From: Cupriavidus sp. YR651
Lineage (GTDB): Bacteria > Pseudomonadota > Gammaproteobacteria > Burkholderiales > Burkholderiaceae
Direction of reading: 5' to 3'
Length of the DNA stretch: 64,000 nucleotides
Assembly: GCF_900101625.1 (NCBI RefSeq)
Contig: NZ_FMYZ01000012.1
Span: 62,001-126,000 of the forward strand
Within the stretch, counting starts at the first letter, position 1. The number at the start of each line of letters is the position of its first letter. Under the pieces are notes generated by a model. The model ran no database searches. It saw only the letters and a list, made by a program, of their open reading frames with translations, and was not told the origin of the DNA. The position numbers and the translations under genes were made by a program. Of the stretch, positions 1-8,158 are shown in pieces.

Positions 1-1
1 C

Positions 2-469
2 AAGTCGTTCGCGCAGCGGCTGAACGGCCTGTGCCGCATCACGGTCAAGGAGGCCGAGCACGGCGAGCGCGTGCTGCCGGGCTACGCGTATATCGCCCCC
101 GGCGACTCGCACCTGTTGCTGGCGCGCAGTGGTGCCAACTACGTGGCGCACCTGTCGCAGGAAGCGCCCGTCAACCGCCACCGGCCGTCGGTCGATGTGC
201 TGTTCGATTCGGCCGCGGTGCATGGCGGCAAGAACGTGACAGGGGTGATCCTGACCGGCATGGGCAAGGACGGCGCCCGTGGCATGCTCCGCATGCGCGA
301 GGCGGGCGCGTACAACCTGTCGCAGGACGAGCAGTCCTGCATCGTGTTTGGCATGCCGAAGGAAGCCATCGCTGCCGGCGGCGTGCATGAAGTGGTGCCC
401 CTGCACCAGATGAGCCAGCGCGTCATGGCGCACCTGGCGACGTTTGGTGCGCGGGCACAGCGCGTATAA
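2..469 (+). CDS. cheB: CheB methylesterase, C-terminal part (5' end outside window)
   Basis: C-terminal 155 residues of the chemoreceptor glutamate methylesterase/deamidase CheB, which removes methyl groups from chemoreceptors during adaptation. The frame is open from base 2 and runs to a TAA at 467-469. The FAQRLN segment and the ILTGMGKDGARGM motif, which carries the catalytic Asp of the family, are visible, followed by the usual FGMPKEAIAAGGV tail. The N-terminal receiver domain and the Ser and His of the triad lie left of the window. cheY and cheZ follow on the same strand, so this is the end of a chemotaxis operon. Confidence 0.95.
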   Translation, partial: KSFAQRLNGLCRITVKEAEHGERVLPGYAYIAPGDSHLLLARSGANYVAHLSQEAPVNRHRPSVDVLFDSAAVHGGKNVTGVILTGMGKDGARGMLRMREAGAYNLSQDEQSCIVFGMPKEAIAAGGVHEVVPLHQMSQRVMAHLATFGARAQRV

Positions 470-576
470 GGTCGCGCAGCAACAAAAGACAACGGCGGCG
501 GGCGTGGCGCGAGGGATTCGCGCGGCGAAACGCAGCCGGTTCATATTCCCATCCACAACTGTTTTGGAGCCGTAGA

Positions 577-963
577 GTGGACAAGAACATCAAGATCCTG
601 GTGGTCGACGACTTCCCGACCATGCGTCGGATTATCCGTAACCTGCTCAAGGAGCTGGGCTTCACCAACGTCGAGGAAGCCGAGGACGGCGCCGCCGGCC
701 TGGACAAGGTCAAGGACGGCAGCTTCCAGTTCGTGGTATCGGACTGGAACATGCCGAACATGGATGGCCTGACCATGCTGCAATCGATCCGCGCGATTCC
801 CGAGATCGCCAAGACCCCGGTGCTGATGGTGACCGCCGAGGCCAAGAAGGAGAACATCATCGCAGCCGCGCAGGCCGGCGCCAACGGCTACGTGGTGAAG
901 CCGTTCACCGCGGCAACGCTGGACGAGAAGATCACCAAGATCTTCGAGAAGCTGGGTCAATAA
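577..963 (+). CDS. cheY: Chemotaxis response regulator CheY
   Basis: Single-domain receiver of 128 residues that, when phosphorylated by CheA, binds the flagellar switch and changes rotation. The acidic pair is D11/D12, the phospho-acceptor D56 (VVSDWNMP), the switch residues T86 and Y105, and the conserved lysine K108 (VVKPF). It starts with GTG, with a weak GGAG sequence about 8 bases upstream. No upstream ATG in frame gives a better fit to the family, which begins just before the first strand. The 107-base gap to cheB and the 12-base gap to cheZ suggest one transcript. Confidence 0.96.
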   Translation: MDKNIKILVVDDFPTMRRIIRNLLKELGFTNVEEAEDGAAGLDKVKDGSFQFVVSDWNMPNMDGLTMLQSIRAIPEIAKTPVLMVTAEAKKENIIAAAQAGANGYVVKPFTAATLDEKITKIFEKLGQ

Positions 964-975
964 GAGGTAGCCGAC

Positions 976-1611
976 ATGTCGACGACTCCGACTATCAGCA
1001 ATGAATCGGCCGAGCAGATCATCCATCGCATCGGCAACCTGACGCGGATGCTGCGCGATAACATGCGGGAGCTGGGGCTCGACAAGGAAATCGAGCGGGC
1101 CGCGCAGGCGATCCCCGATGCTCGCGACCGCCTGAGCTATATCGCCGCCATGACCGAGCAGGCCGCCGAGCGCACGCTGACGGCCGTCGAGCTGGCGCAG
1201 CCGCTGCAGGAAGACCTGGAGGCCAAGGCCACGGCGCTGGACAAGCGTTGGGACGAGTGGTTCGAGAAACCGGTGGAGCTGGGCGATGCCCGCGCCCTGG
1301 TACTCGACACGCGGGAGTTCCTGACGGACGTACCCCAGAAGGCCAAGGCCACCGGCAGCCACCTGCTGGAGATCATGATGGCGCAGGATTTCCAGGATCT
1401 GACCGGCCAGGTGATCAAGAAGATGATGGACATGATCCGTAGCCTGGAGCAGGAATTGCTGCAGGTGCTGATCGACAACGTGCCGGCCGAGCGCCGCGTG
1501 GAGGCACCTTCCACGCTGATGAACGGTCCGCAGATCAACCCGGAAGGCAAGGCCGATGTGGTATCGGACCAGTCGCAGGTGGACGATCTGCTGGCAAGCC
1601 TGGGATTCTGA
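976..1611 (+). CDS. cheZ: Protein phosphatase CheZ
   Basis: CheZ speeds dephosphorylation of CheY-P. The 211-residue product has the long helical body of the family, the active-site helix around residues 136-148 (AQDFQDLTGQVIKKMM), and the C-terminal CheY-binding peptide ending DDLLASLGF. AGAGGT (963-968) sits before the ATG. It is the last gene of this chemotaxis block and is followed within 45 bases by a strong hairpin terminator. Length and motifs match proteobacterial CheZ. Confidence 0.96.
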   Translation: MSTTPTISNESAEQIIHRIGNLTRMLRDNMRELGLDKEIERAAQAIPDARDRLSYIAAMTEQAAERTLTAVELAQPLQEDLEAKATALDKRWDEWFEKPVELGDARALVLDTREFLTDVPQKAKATGSHLLEIMMAQDFQDLTGQVIKKMMDMIRSLEQELLQVLIDNVPAERRVEAPSTLMNGPQINPEGKADVVSDQSQVDDLLASLGF

Positions 1612-1652
1612 GTCCGGGGCTGTTGTGTGGGGATGAAGCAGGACGCAGCAGG

Positions 1653-1695
1653 ACAAACGGGACGATCGCGTCAGGTGATCGTCCCGTTTGTTTTT
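1653..1695 (+). terminator. Rho-independent terminator after cheZ
   Basis: A perfect 15-bp inverted repeat (1653-1667 with 1677-1691, core GGGACGATC/GATCGTCCC) with a 9-base loop is followed by a T-rich run to 1695. It ends the che operon and marks the left edge of the non-flagellar insert. Confidence 0.92.
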
Positions 1696-1705
1696 GGGCG
1701 AAGCG

Positions 1706-2236
1706 CTAGTCGATGCCGCAGCCGAACTCATTGCCCACTGGGGTTCCCCAATCCAGGGTCGGATGAGATTCCGCACCTGCCTGCAGTTCGGCGATGTATT
1801 CCGCCAGGGGGAATGAAGCTCCGGAGATTTTCTCGTTAGTCCTTCCTGACACAACTCGCCCGGAGGGTCCATCGATGCCTGGATTCCGGCAGTCTTGTGA
1901 ATGGAGATATCGCATCAGAGTGTGTCCTCGCGGTGTGGACACCGGCGGTATCAGTGTCTACATCGTAGATACAACGCCGGCTGTCGGAGAAGGGTTCGGG
2001 AAGGGATTCTGGACGCAGTTGTCGCCGAAAAACACGTCGCCGCCAAAAATCAGATTCGTCTCATCCGCCGCTGTCTCCTCGCGCCAACGTCGCGTGTCAC
2101 CGCGAAAGGCAATCGTCGGCAATCGTGGGCATTCGCTGGCAGAATGCCAGGGCACCCCGGCTTCCGGGTACAGCGTTGCGCATGGCGGGCGATGTATGGA
2201 CATTACCCCGCCGGTGTCGTGGCCCTGATCCTGCAT
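1706..2236 (-). pseudogene. Small ORF interrupted by one in-frame amber codon; product unknown
   Basis: On the minus strand one frame is open from an ATG at 2236 (or 2203) to 1706 except for a single TAG at 1958-1960. The first part (92 residues) has AFRGDTRRW followed by an NPFPNPSPTAGVVSTM segment ending at the stop. The second part (77 residues, next in-frame codon is ACA) ends WGTPVGNEFGCGID. The RGDTR and VVSTM pair recalls, weakly, the first Arg strand and the STS motif of pertussis-like ADP-ribosyltransferases; this is only a hypothesis. The region is otherwise free of genes and poorer in GC than its surroundings. It may be a decayed acquired gene or two chance ORFs. Confidence 0.4.
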
Positions 2237-2279
2237 GCCGGATGTCCATGACGTCCTACTGCCAGAGGATCACGCCCCC

Positions 2280-3626
2280 ATGTATTTCCGCCGTCCCGCA
2301 TTCGCGCTCCACGCCGTTGCCGTCGCCATCCTTGCTCTGCCCGGCGCCGCCAGCGCGCAGACGCTGACCGTTCCGCAGGTGTCCCCCGCCGTTGACAGCG
2401 CCTATACCCGCCTGGAGGCGTCGCCGCTGCTCAAGAAGGTGCTGGCGGACGTCCAGGCCGACGATGCGCGCGCGCTGACCGAACTGAAGACCATGACGGA
2501 GATCCCCGCGCCGCCGTTCAAGGAGCGCGCGCGAGCGGAGTACTTCGTGTCCCGCCTCAAGGCGCTTGGCCTGACGGATGCGCATATCGATGCCGAAGGC
2601 AACGCGATCGGCATCCGCAAGGGCGTGGGCAACGGGCCGAAGCTGCTGATCTCGGCACACCTCGACACGGTGTTCCCGGAGGGCACCGACGTTACCGTCA
2701 AGTCCCGCGACGGCAAGCTGTACGCCCCGGGCATTGGCGATGACACCCGTGGCCTGGCGGTGCTGCTGTCCTGGCTCAAGGTGCTCAATGACAACAAGGT
2801 TCGCACCGTGGGGGACCTGGTTTTCGTCGGCAACGTCGGCGAGGAAGAACTGGGCAACCTGCGCGGCATGAAGGCCGTGTTCCGCGATCATCCGGATATC
2901 GACGGCATGGTCGGCCTGGAGCCGGGCACCGGTGACCGCGTGCTGACGCAGGGTACCGGCAGCCATCGCTATGAAGTCTTGTTCCGCGGTCCCGGTGGCC
3001 ACAGCTTCGGCGCGTTCGGCCTGCCGAGCGCGATCCACGCGATGGGCCGTGCCATCACCCAGGTCAGCGACGTCCGCCCGCCGGCGGATCCCAAGACGAC
3101 CTTCACGGTGGGTACGGTGGGCGGTGGCACATCCGTCAACGCGATCGCCGGCGATGCGCGCATGGCCGTGGACATCCGCTCCAACGGCACGCCGGCACTG
3201 CTCGAGACCGAGAAGCAGATCATGACCGCGATCGAGACCGGCGTTTCCGAGGAGAACCGCCGCTGGTCGCCCAGCCAGGGCAATCAGATTTCGTTCCAGA
3301 CGCGCCAGATTGGCGACCGGCCGGCGGGCATCACGCCCACCGATTCGGTCATCGTGCAATCCGCCGTGCGCGTGATCAAGGCCAACAGCAAGGAAGCACC
3401 GAGCCTGCGTGGCGGCAGCACCGACGCGAATGTGCCGATGTCGCTGGGGATTCCGGCCATCATCCTTGGCAGCGGCGGCAAGTCGGGCGGGTCCCACTCG
3501 CGCGACGAGTGGTTTGACCCGACCAATGCGCACGAAGGGGCGCAGTGGGGACTGACTACCGTGCTGGGGCTCGTCGGCGTGGAAGGTGTCGGCGCACCGC
3601 TGCTGGCGAAGCGGCCCGCGAAGTAA
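2280..3626 (+). CDS. M20-family metallopeptidase, exported
   Basis: Zinc peptidase/amidohydrolase of the M20 clan (PepT, ArgE and CPG2 relatives), 448 residues. Residues 1-21 form a Sec signal peptide ending PGAASA, so it should act in the periplasm. Metal ligands sit where the family has them: AHLDT near residue 126, GIGDDTRG near 153, GEEELG near 187 and GGSHSRDEW near 405. A dimerisation/lid domain lies between. I chose the ATG at 2280, preceded by AGAGGA and giving a clean signal peptide; an in-frame ATG 45 bases upstream would spoil it. Substrate cannot be told. The last two codons are part of a tandem repeat. Confidence 0.88.
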   Translation: MYFRRPAFALHAVAVAILALPGAASAQTLTVPQVSPAVDSAYTRLEASPLLKKVLADVQADDARALTELKTMTEIPAPPFKERARAEYFVSRLKALGLTDAHIDAEGNAIGIRKGVGNGPKLLISAHLDTVFPEGTDVTVKSRDGKLYAPGIGDDTRGLAVLLSWLKVLNDNKVRTVGDLVFVGNVGEEELGNLRGMKAVFRDHPDIDGMVGLEPGTGDRVLTQGTGSHRYEVLFRGPGGHSFGAFGLPSAIHAMGRAITQVSDVRPPADPKTTFTVGTVGGGTSVNAIAGDARMAVDIRSNGTPALLETEKQIMTAIETGVSEENRRWSPSQGNQISFQTRQIGDRPAGITPTDSVIVQSAVRVIKANSKEAPSLRGGSTDANVPMSLGIPAIILGSGGKSGGSHSRDEWFDPTNAHEGAQWGLTTVLGLVGVEGVGAPLLAKRPAK

Positions 3627-3692
3627 GGGTCGAAGTAAGGGTCGAAGTAAGGGGCGAAGTCAGCGTCGAAGCAAGGCTCGACGCAAGGCTAG
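3621..3692 (+). repeat. Tandem 12-bp repeat spanning the stop codon of the peptidase gene
   Basis: Six head-to-tail copies of a 12-bp unit, consensus AAGTAAGGGTCG, starting at 3621. Copies 1-3 are nearly identical and copies 4-6 have decayed. The first copy contains the last Lys codon and TAA stop of the peptidase gene. Because the period is a multiple of three, copies 1-3 give three in-frame TAA codons. A GC-rich inverted repeat (about 3700-3717) follows between the two convergent genes. Confidence 0.9.
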
Positions 3693-3725
3693 TCCCGCCG
3701 GCCGGCGGGCCGGCCCTGCGTGCCG

Positions 3726-4679
3726 CTACGCCGCAATGGCAAAGCTGGTATCGAAGGTCGTCCTGACGTCCAGCCGCTGTTTCAGCAATCCCGCCTTGAG
3801 GTAGAAGTCGGCGGTTCGCTGCTGTTCGGCGATCAGCGCGGCATCGATGGTTCGCCATTGCGTGCGGCGCCTCTCGAACTGCAGCCGGGCCGCTTCCGGG
3901 GCGATGCCGATGATGCGTGCCAGTGTGGCGGAGAAATCCGGTACATGCTGGTAGGACCACGTCTGCGCGCGCACCACGCGTTGCAGGAAGTCGGCCAGGA
4001 CCGCACGCTTCGCGGCCAGGGCGGCATCGGTTGCTGCCAGATAGCTGAGCCCCGCCGAGAGCCCGCGCCCGTTGACCAGCACGCGTGCATGGCCGCTGGT
4101 TTCGGCCATGGCCGTATAGGGCTCCCAGGTCGCCCAGGCATCGACGGAACCGTTGGTCAGTGCCAGCTTCGTGTCTGCCGGCGGCAGGAAGCGGATGTTG
4201 GCGTCCTCGGGCTTCAGGCCGGCCGATTCCAGCGCCTTGAGCGCGACAAAATGGCCGATGGAGCCGCGGTTCGTGCCAATGCTCTTGCCCTTGAGATCGG
4301 CGGCCGTCTTCAGGGGCGAGTCCGGGCGTACCAGCACTGCCGTGCCATACGGGTCCGACTGGTTGGCGCCGATCAGCTTGATGCGCGTGCCGGCTGCCAG
4401 CGTGAAGATGGCGGGCGCATCGCCGATCGGTCCGCAATCGACCGCGCCGGCGTTCAAGGCTTCCGCAAGCGGCGCGGCGGCGGGGAACTCCGTCCATTGG
4501 ATGTCGTAGGACAGGCCCTTCAGGGCATCGGCGGCTTCGAGCAGCGCCCGCAGGCCGCCCTTCTGGTCGCCTGCCTTGAGAACGGGGCGTGCCTGGGCCA
4601 GGGCGGCCGTCGGCAAAAGTATCGAGGGGGCGGCAAGCGTGGCAGCCTGGCGCAGGAACTGGCGGCGGGAGGTCGTCAT
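3726..4679 (-). CDS. ABC transporter substrate-binding protein, aliphatic sulfonate/nitrate type
   Basis: Periplasmic binding protein of 317 residues in the SsuA/TauA/NrtA group, which deliver sulfonates, taurine or related anions to ABC importers. Residues 4-12 (SRRQFLRQA) and the hydrophobic stretch ending AALA form a Tat-type export signal. The mature part has the family features: a GAVDCGPIGDAPA segment, SIGTNRGSIGHF and DAWATWEPY. No permease or ATPase gene is beside it. The neighbour on the other strand is a YeeE/YedE sulfur transporter pair, so a role in sulfur acquisition is inferred. Start ATG at 4679 is chosen because it places the Tat motif at the N-terminus, although no clear ribosome site precedes it. 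Confidence 0.85.
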   Translation of the reverse strand: MTTSRRQFLRQAATLAAPSILLPTAALAQARPVLKAGDQKGGLRALLEAADALKGLSYDIQWTEFPAAAPLAEALNAGAVDCGPIGDAPAIFTLAAGTRIKLIGANQSDPYGTAVLVRPDSPLKTAADLKGKSIGTNRGSIGHFVALKALESAGLKPEDANIRFLPPADTKLALTNGSVDAWATWEPYTAMAETSGHARVLVNGRGLSAGLSYLAATDAALAAKRAVLADFLQRVVRAQTWSYQHVPDFSATLARIIGIAPEAARLQFERRRTQWRTIDAALIAEQQRTADFYLKAGLLKQRLDVRTTFDTSFAIAA

Positions 4680-4862
4680 CGGGAGGCGCGGAGCAGAATG
4701 AATGGGATCAACAAGCTCAGACGCTACGCACGATGGCGGCGGAAGCGAACGAATCATTTCGTGGTTCCATATGCATACCCGGCCAGAAGGCTGCCAGGCC
4801 CGCCGGGCCGCGCGGTACAGTACCGCACGTAGCGGCCCGGGCCGCTTTTCACGGAACTTGCC

Positions 4863-5309
4863 ATGACGATCGACTTCGTCCACTTCACGCCCGGGCCCGC
4901 GCTGGCTGGCGGGCTCATCATCGGCATCGCGGCCGCGGTGCTCGTCCTCTGCAACGGGCGGATCGCCGGCATCAGCGGCATTCTCGGTGGCCTGCTTGGT
5001 GGCCTGCGCGGGCAGTCGTGCGGCGACCGCGCATGGCGAGCCGCCTTCCTCGCCGGCCTGATCGGTGCGCCGCTGCTGGCCATCGCGGCCGGCCTGGCGC
5101 CCGAGGTCGACATCGAGGCCGGCTGGACGCAGACGCTCGTCGCCGGCTTTATCGTCGGCGTCGGCACGCGCTATGCCGGAGGTTGCACGAGCGGACACGG
5201 CGTGTGCGGCATGTCTCGCGGATCGGTGCGGTCCATTGTCGCGACGATCACGTTCATGGCGGCAGGCTTCCTGACCGTCTTCGTGCAGCGTCACATCTTC
5301 GGGGGCTGA
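4863..5309 (+). CDS. YeeE/YedE family transporter, first half
   Basis: Membrane protein of 148 residues with about four hydrophobic segments, in the YeeE/YedE (sulfur-transport) family, whose full-length members such as TsuA move thiosulfate. The signature GGCTSGHGVCGMSR, with its two conserved cysteines, is at residues 106-119. It is a half-length protein, and the adjacent gene supplies the other half, as is common in proteobacteria. It lies divergently from a sulfonate-type binding protein. The transported sulfur species is inferred from the family only. Confidence 0.87.
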   Translation: MTIDFVHFTPGPALAGGLIIGIAAAVLVLCNGRIAGISGILGGLLGGLRGQSCGDRAWRAAFLAGLIGAPLLAIAAGLAPEVDIEAGWTQTLVAGFIVGVGTRYAGGCTSGHGVCGMSRGSVRSIVATITFMAAGFLTVFVQRHIFGG

Positions 5310-5312
5310 ACG

Positions 5313-5804
5313 ATGCCGCAATTCGTCGCGTTAGTGGTGGCGCCCGTGGTCGCGCTGGCGGCCGGCCTGCTGTTCGGCCTGGGACTGATGATCTCGGGGA
5401 TGGCCAATCCCGCCAAGGTACTCGGCTTCCTCGATCTTGCGGGTGCCTGGGACCCATCGCTGGCGTTCGTGATGGCGGGCGCGGTGGCGGTTGGCGTCGT
5501 GGCGTTCGCCGTGGCAAGACGGCGCGCACGATCGTGGCTCGGGCTGCCCATGCAGATCCCGGCGGCGGCACGCGTGACCCTGAGGCTGGTGCTGGGCAGC
5601 GCGGCGTTCGGCGTGGGCTGGGGCCTTGCGGGCTTTTGCCCGGGCCCCGCCCTGGTTGCGCTGGGCGCGGGCTATGCCAAGGCGTGGGGCTTCGTCGCCG
5701 CGATGATCGCCGGCATGGCTGTGTTTGAAGCAGCCGAGGCGCTGCGGCGCAAGTCCGGAAAATCTGGTGAGGGCGGTGAGGGTGGAGTCAGGCGGCGGGC
5801 GTGA
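5313..5804 (+). CDS. YeeE/YedE (DUF6691-type) transporter, second half
   Basis: Membrane protein of 163 residues that pairs with the preceding gene, from which it is separated by 3 bases. Visible features are GLGLMISGMANPAKVLGF near the N-terminus and the second signature GFCPGPALVALGAG, which corresponds to the C-terminal half motif of fused YeeE proteins. The tail after the last membrane segment (KSGKSGEGGEGGVRRRA) is charged and probably cytoplasmic. In other bacteria such split pairs often accompany sulfur oxidation or persulfide-handling genes; here a thioredoxin-like protein and a glutathione transferase are nearby. Confidence 0.86.
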   Translation: MPQFVALVVAPVVALAAGLLFGLGLMISGMANPAKVLGFLDLAGAWDPSLAFVMAGAVAVGVVAFAVARRRARSWLGLPMQIPAAARVTLRLVLGSAAFGVGWGLAGFCPGPALVALGAGYAKAWGFVAAMIAGMAVFEAAEALRRKSGKSGEGGEGGVRRRA

Positions 5805-5946
5805 TCCCGCAATACGCCCGCGCGCCCGTCAGGCCGCAACGTCCCGCCGGGACCCCGACAAATGTGGCACATGCGTTTCATGCTGCAAAGGTGCGACATC
5901 GCCCCGGGTCCCGCGCCCCGACTGACGGGGAATCGCCTCTTTCTCC

Positions 5947-6582
5947 TTACTTGCGGGGCGCCGGCGCGTTGTCCGCAAATGCCGGCAGACCGCGCAGCCG
6001 GTCGACGATCTCGGTAATGTTCCTCCACTGGCTCAGGTCGACCCCCGCGCGCGCTGCATTGATCGCTTGCGGAAACAGGAAGATGTCTGCCACCGTCGGC
6101 GCATTGCCCACCACGTATGCGCCGGTGCGCCGAGCGGCCAGTCGCGCCTCCACGGCCGCCAGGCCTTCGACGATCCAGTGGCGGTTCCATGCGGACACGC
6201 CCGGCGCATCGATGCCGAACTCGCCGGATAGCCGTGCCGCCACGCGAGGCGGCACCAGCGCGTGGATCTCGCTTGCAATCGCCAGCGCAATCGATCGCGC
6301 GAACGCCCGCCCCTCGGCATCCCGGGGCAGCAGCGGCGGCAGCGGGTAGCACTCGTCGAGATATTCGACGATGGCCAGCGACTGCGTGATCAGTTCGTGA
6401 TTGTCCGTCAGCAGTGCCGGCACGAGCCCCTGCGGATTCACCCTGAGGTAGTCGGCCTGACGGTTCTCGGCCTCGGCACCGAGGATCGTGACCGGCTGCG
6501 TCTCAACCGTTACCGCCTTCAGGGCGAGTGCGATGCGCACGCGCGACGCGGCGGAGGAAATCTCGTTGACGTAGAGCTTCAT
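5947..6582 (-). CDS. Glutathione S-transferase, zeta/maleylacetoacetate-isomerase-like
   Basis: Cytosolic GST of 211 residues. The N-terminal thioredoxin-like domain has SSAASRVRIAL, the position of the catalytic Ser-rich motif of zeta-class enzymes (maleylacetoacetate isomerase), then NPQGLVPALL and the glutathione-binding QSLAIVEYLDE. The helical C-terminal domain holds GNAPTVADIFLFPQ. GGAGA lies 6 bases upstream of the ATG at 6582, which fixes the start. The gene for the thioredoxin-like protein ends 22 bases upstream, so the two are probably cotranscribed. The usual isomerase motif has Tyr or Cys after SSAA/SSC where this protein has Ser, so the substrate is left open. Confidence 0.88.
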   Translation of the reverse strand: MKLYVNEISSAASRVRIALALKAVTVETQPVTILGAEAENRQADYLRVNPQGLVPALLTDNHELITQSLAIVEYLDECYPLPPLLPRDAEGRAFARSIALAIASEIHALVPPRVAARLSGEFGIDAPGVSAWNRHWIVEGLAAVEARLAARRTGAYVVGNAPTVADIFLFPQAINAARAGVDLSQWRNITEIVDRLRGLPAFADNAPAPRK

Positions 6583-6604
6583 GGGGGTCTCCGATGAAAA
6601 TGAC

Positions 6605-7213
6605 TTACTGCGCCGCCGGCTGCGCCGGCGTGGTGGCGCCCTTCGCTTCCCGCAACAGCGCCTGGATGACCTGCTCGGATTTTTCGTAGTCGCCTTCGCC
6701 CACCTTCTGGTGACGGATGCGTCCGTTGGCGTCGATGAAATAGAGAGCCGGCCAGTAGTTGTTGCTGAACGCGCGCCAGATCTTGTAGTCGTTGTCCACC
6801 GCCACCGGGTAATCGATCTTGAAGTGGCGAATGGCGTCGCGCACGTTGCCGATGTCCTTCTCGAACGGGAACTCGGGCGTATGCACGCCAATCACCACGA
6901 GCCCCTGATCCTTGTACTTCTTGGCCCACGCGTGGACGTAGGGGAGGGTGTTGACGCAGTTGATGCAGGAATAGGTCCAGAAATCGATCAGCACGACCTT
7001 GCCGCGCAGCTGGGCCGTCGAGAGGGGCGGCGAGTTGAGCCAGGTCGTCGCCCCGTCGAGCGCCGGCGCGGGCCCTTCCGTGAGCGCGGCGCTGGCGCTG
7101 GCGTTGGCGAGGCCGGACAGCTGACCGTTGACGAAGCCCAGGCCGATGGCGGCAAGCGCGCTGAGCAGGACGGCGCCGAGCGTGCGGCCCAGCCAGGAAG
7201 TGGGGAGTGGCAT
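6605..7213 (-). CDS. Membrane-anchored thioredoxin-like (TlpA/DipZ-type) protein
   Basis: Redoxin of 202 residues with one N-terminal hydrophobic segment (about residues 8-30, signal or anchor) and a periplasmic thioredoxin fold. The active site is FWTYSCINCVNTLPY (CxxC). The WTYxCxNCxxxxPY form is typical of the DipZ C-terminal domain/TlpA-like group rather than general thioredoxins. The cis-Pro region is NNYWPALYFID. It probably keeps periplasmic thiols reduced or handles a small thiol or sulfide carrier. It is transcribed with the GST gene and divergently from the two-component system. Confidence 0.88.
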   Translation of the reverse strand: MPLPTSWLGRTLGAVLLSALAAIGLGFVNGQLSGLANASASAALTEGPAPALDGATTWLNSPPLSTAQLRGKVVLIDFWTYSCINCVNTLPYVHAWAKKYKDQGLVVIGVHTPEFPFEKDIGNVRDAIRHFKIDYPVAVDNDYKIWRAFSNNYWPALYFIDANGRIRHQKVGEGDYEKSEQVIQALLREAKGATTPAQPAAQ

Positions 7214-7321
7214 ATGGATTCCTTGAAACGTGCGGGACTGCCTGCATCAGACACCGGCGCCGTGTCCCGCATGTATCCACCGTGGCCGCATGTGTAAGGC
7301 AGTGTCCGGCGCCGAGGCGTG

Positions 7322-7338
7322 GATACACTGCGATACAC
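7322..7338. promoter_or_regulatory. Direct repeat, candidate site for the adjacent OmpR-type regulator
   Basis: Two copies of GATACAC (7322-7328 and 7332-7338) are spaced by exactly one helical turn, the arrangement that OmpR/PhoB-family dimers bind. They lie between the divergent thioredoxin-like gene and the response regulator gene, just before an AGGAAG ribosome site. Autoregulation is inferred. Confidence 0.45.
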
Positions 7339-7414
7339 AAAGGAAGTGCCTACAATGCCGGTACCGGGCACACTTGCCCCGTCGCCACTTCCCCCTTTGC
7401 CGAAGGTGCCGCCG

Positions 7415-8158
7415 ATGGACACCCACATCGATCACATCCTGCTTGTCGACGACGACCGCGAAATCCGCGAACTGGTCTCCACCTACCTCAAGAAAAACGG
7501 CCTGCGTGTGACGATCGCGCCGGACGGCCGGCACATGCGCAGCGTGCTGGAGGCCAATGCCGTCGACCTGATCATCCTGGACATCATGCTGCCGGGCGAT
7601 GACGGGCTGACGCTCTGCCGCGAGTTGCGCGCGGGCAAGCACAAGACGACGCCGATCCTGATGCTGACCGCACGCAGCGACGAAACCGACCGCATCATCG
7701 GCCTCGAAATGGGCGCCGACGACTACCTGGCCAAGCCGTTTGCCGCGCGGGAACTGCTGGCGCGCATCAAGGCCGTGCTGCGCCGCACCCGGATGCTGCC
7801 GCCCAACCTGCAGGTGTCCGAGGCCGGCCAGCTGCTGACGTTCGGCGACTGGCGCCTCGACACCACGGCGCGGCACCTGCTCGACAAGGACGGCACCGTG
7901 GTGGCGCTGAGCGGTGCCGAGTATCGCCTGCTGCGGGTGTTCGTCGATCATCCGCAGCGCGTGCTGAACCGGGACCAGTTGCTCAACCTCACCCAGGGCC
8001 GGGAAGCCGAACTGTTCGACCGCTCCATCGACCTGCTGGTCAGCCGGCTGCGGCAACGGCTCGGCGATGACGCGCGCGAACCCGCCTACATCAAGACCGT
8101 GCGCAGCGAAGGGTATGTGTTCGCCGTGCCCGTCGAGATCACCGAGGCCCGCGAATGA
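7415..8158 (+). CDS. OmpR-family response regulator
   Basis: Two-domain regulator of 247 residues. Receiver: acidic triad D12-D14, phospho-acceptor D56 (ILDIMLP), T85 and K107. The C-terminal winged helix runs from about residue 150, ending with the YIKTVRSEGYVF wing. It resembles the OmpR/RisA type. Two starts compete. ATG 7415 fits the family length and has GAAGGT upstream. ATG 7355 has the better AGGAAG site (7341-7346) and would add 20 Pro-rich residues. Its last 4 bases overlap the kinase gene (ATGA), so the pair is translationally coupled. Confidence 0.9.
   Translation: MDTHIDHILLVDDDREIRELVSTYLKKNGLRVTIAPDGRHMRSVLEANAVDLIILDIMLPGDDGLTLCRELRAGKHKTTPILMLTARSDETDRIIGLEMGADDYLAKPFAARELLARIKAVLRRTRMLPPNLQVSEAGQLLTFGDWRLDTTARHLLDKDGTVVALSGAEYRLLRVFVDHPQRVLNRDQLLNLTQGREAELFDRSIDLLVSRLRQRLGDDAREPAYIKTVRSEGYVFAVPVEITEARE

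Noticed and set aside
3621..3692. Possible CRISPR or short-spacer array
   Set aside because: Units are contiguous without spacers and without cas genes; it is a simple tandem repeat, as are the arrays at 32121 and 45333.
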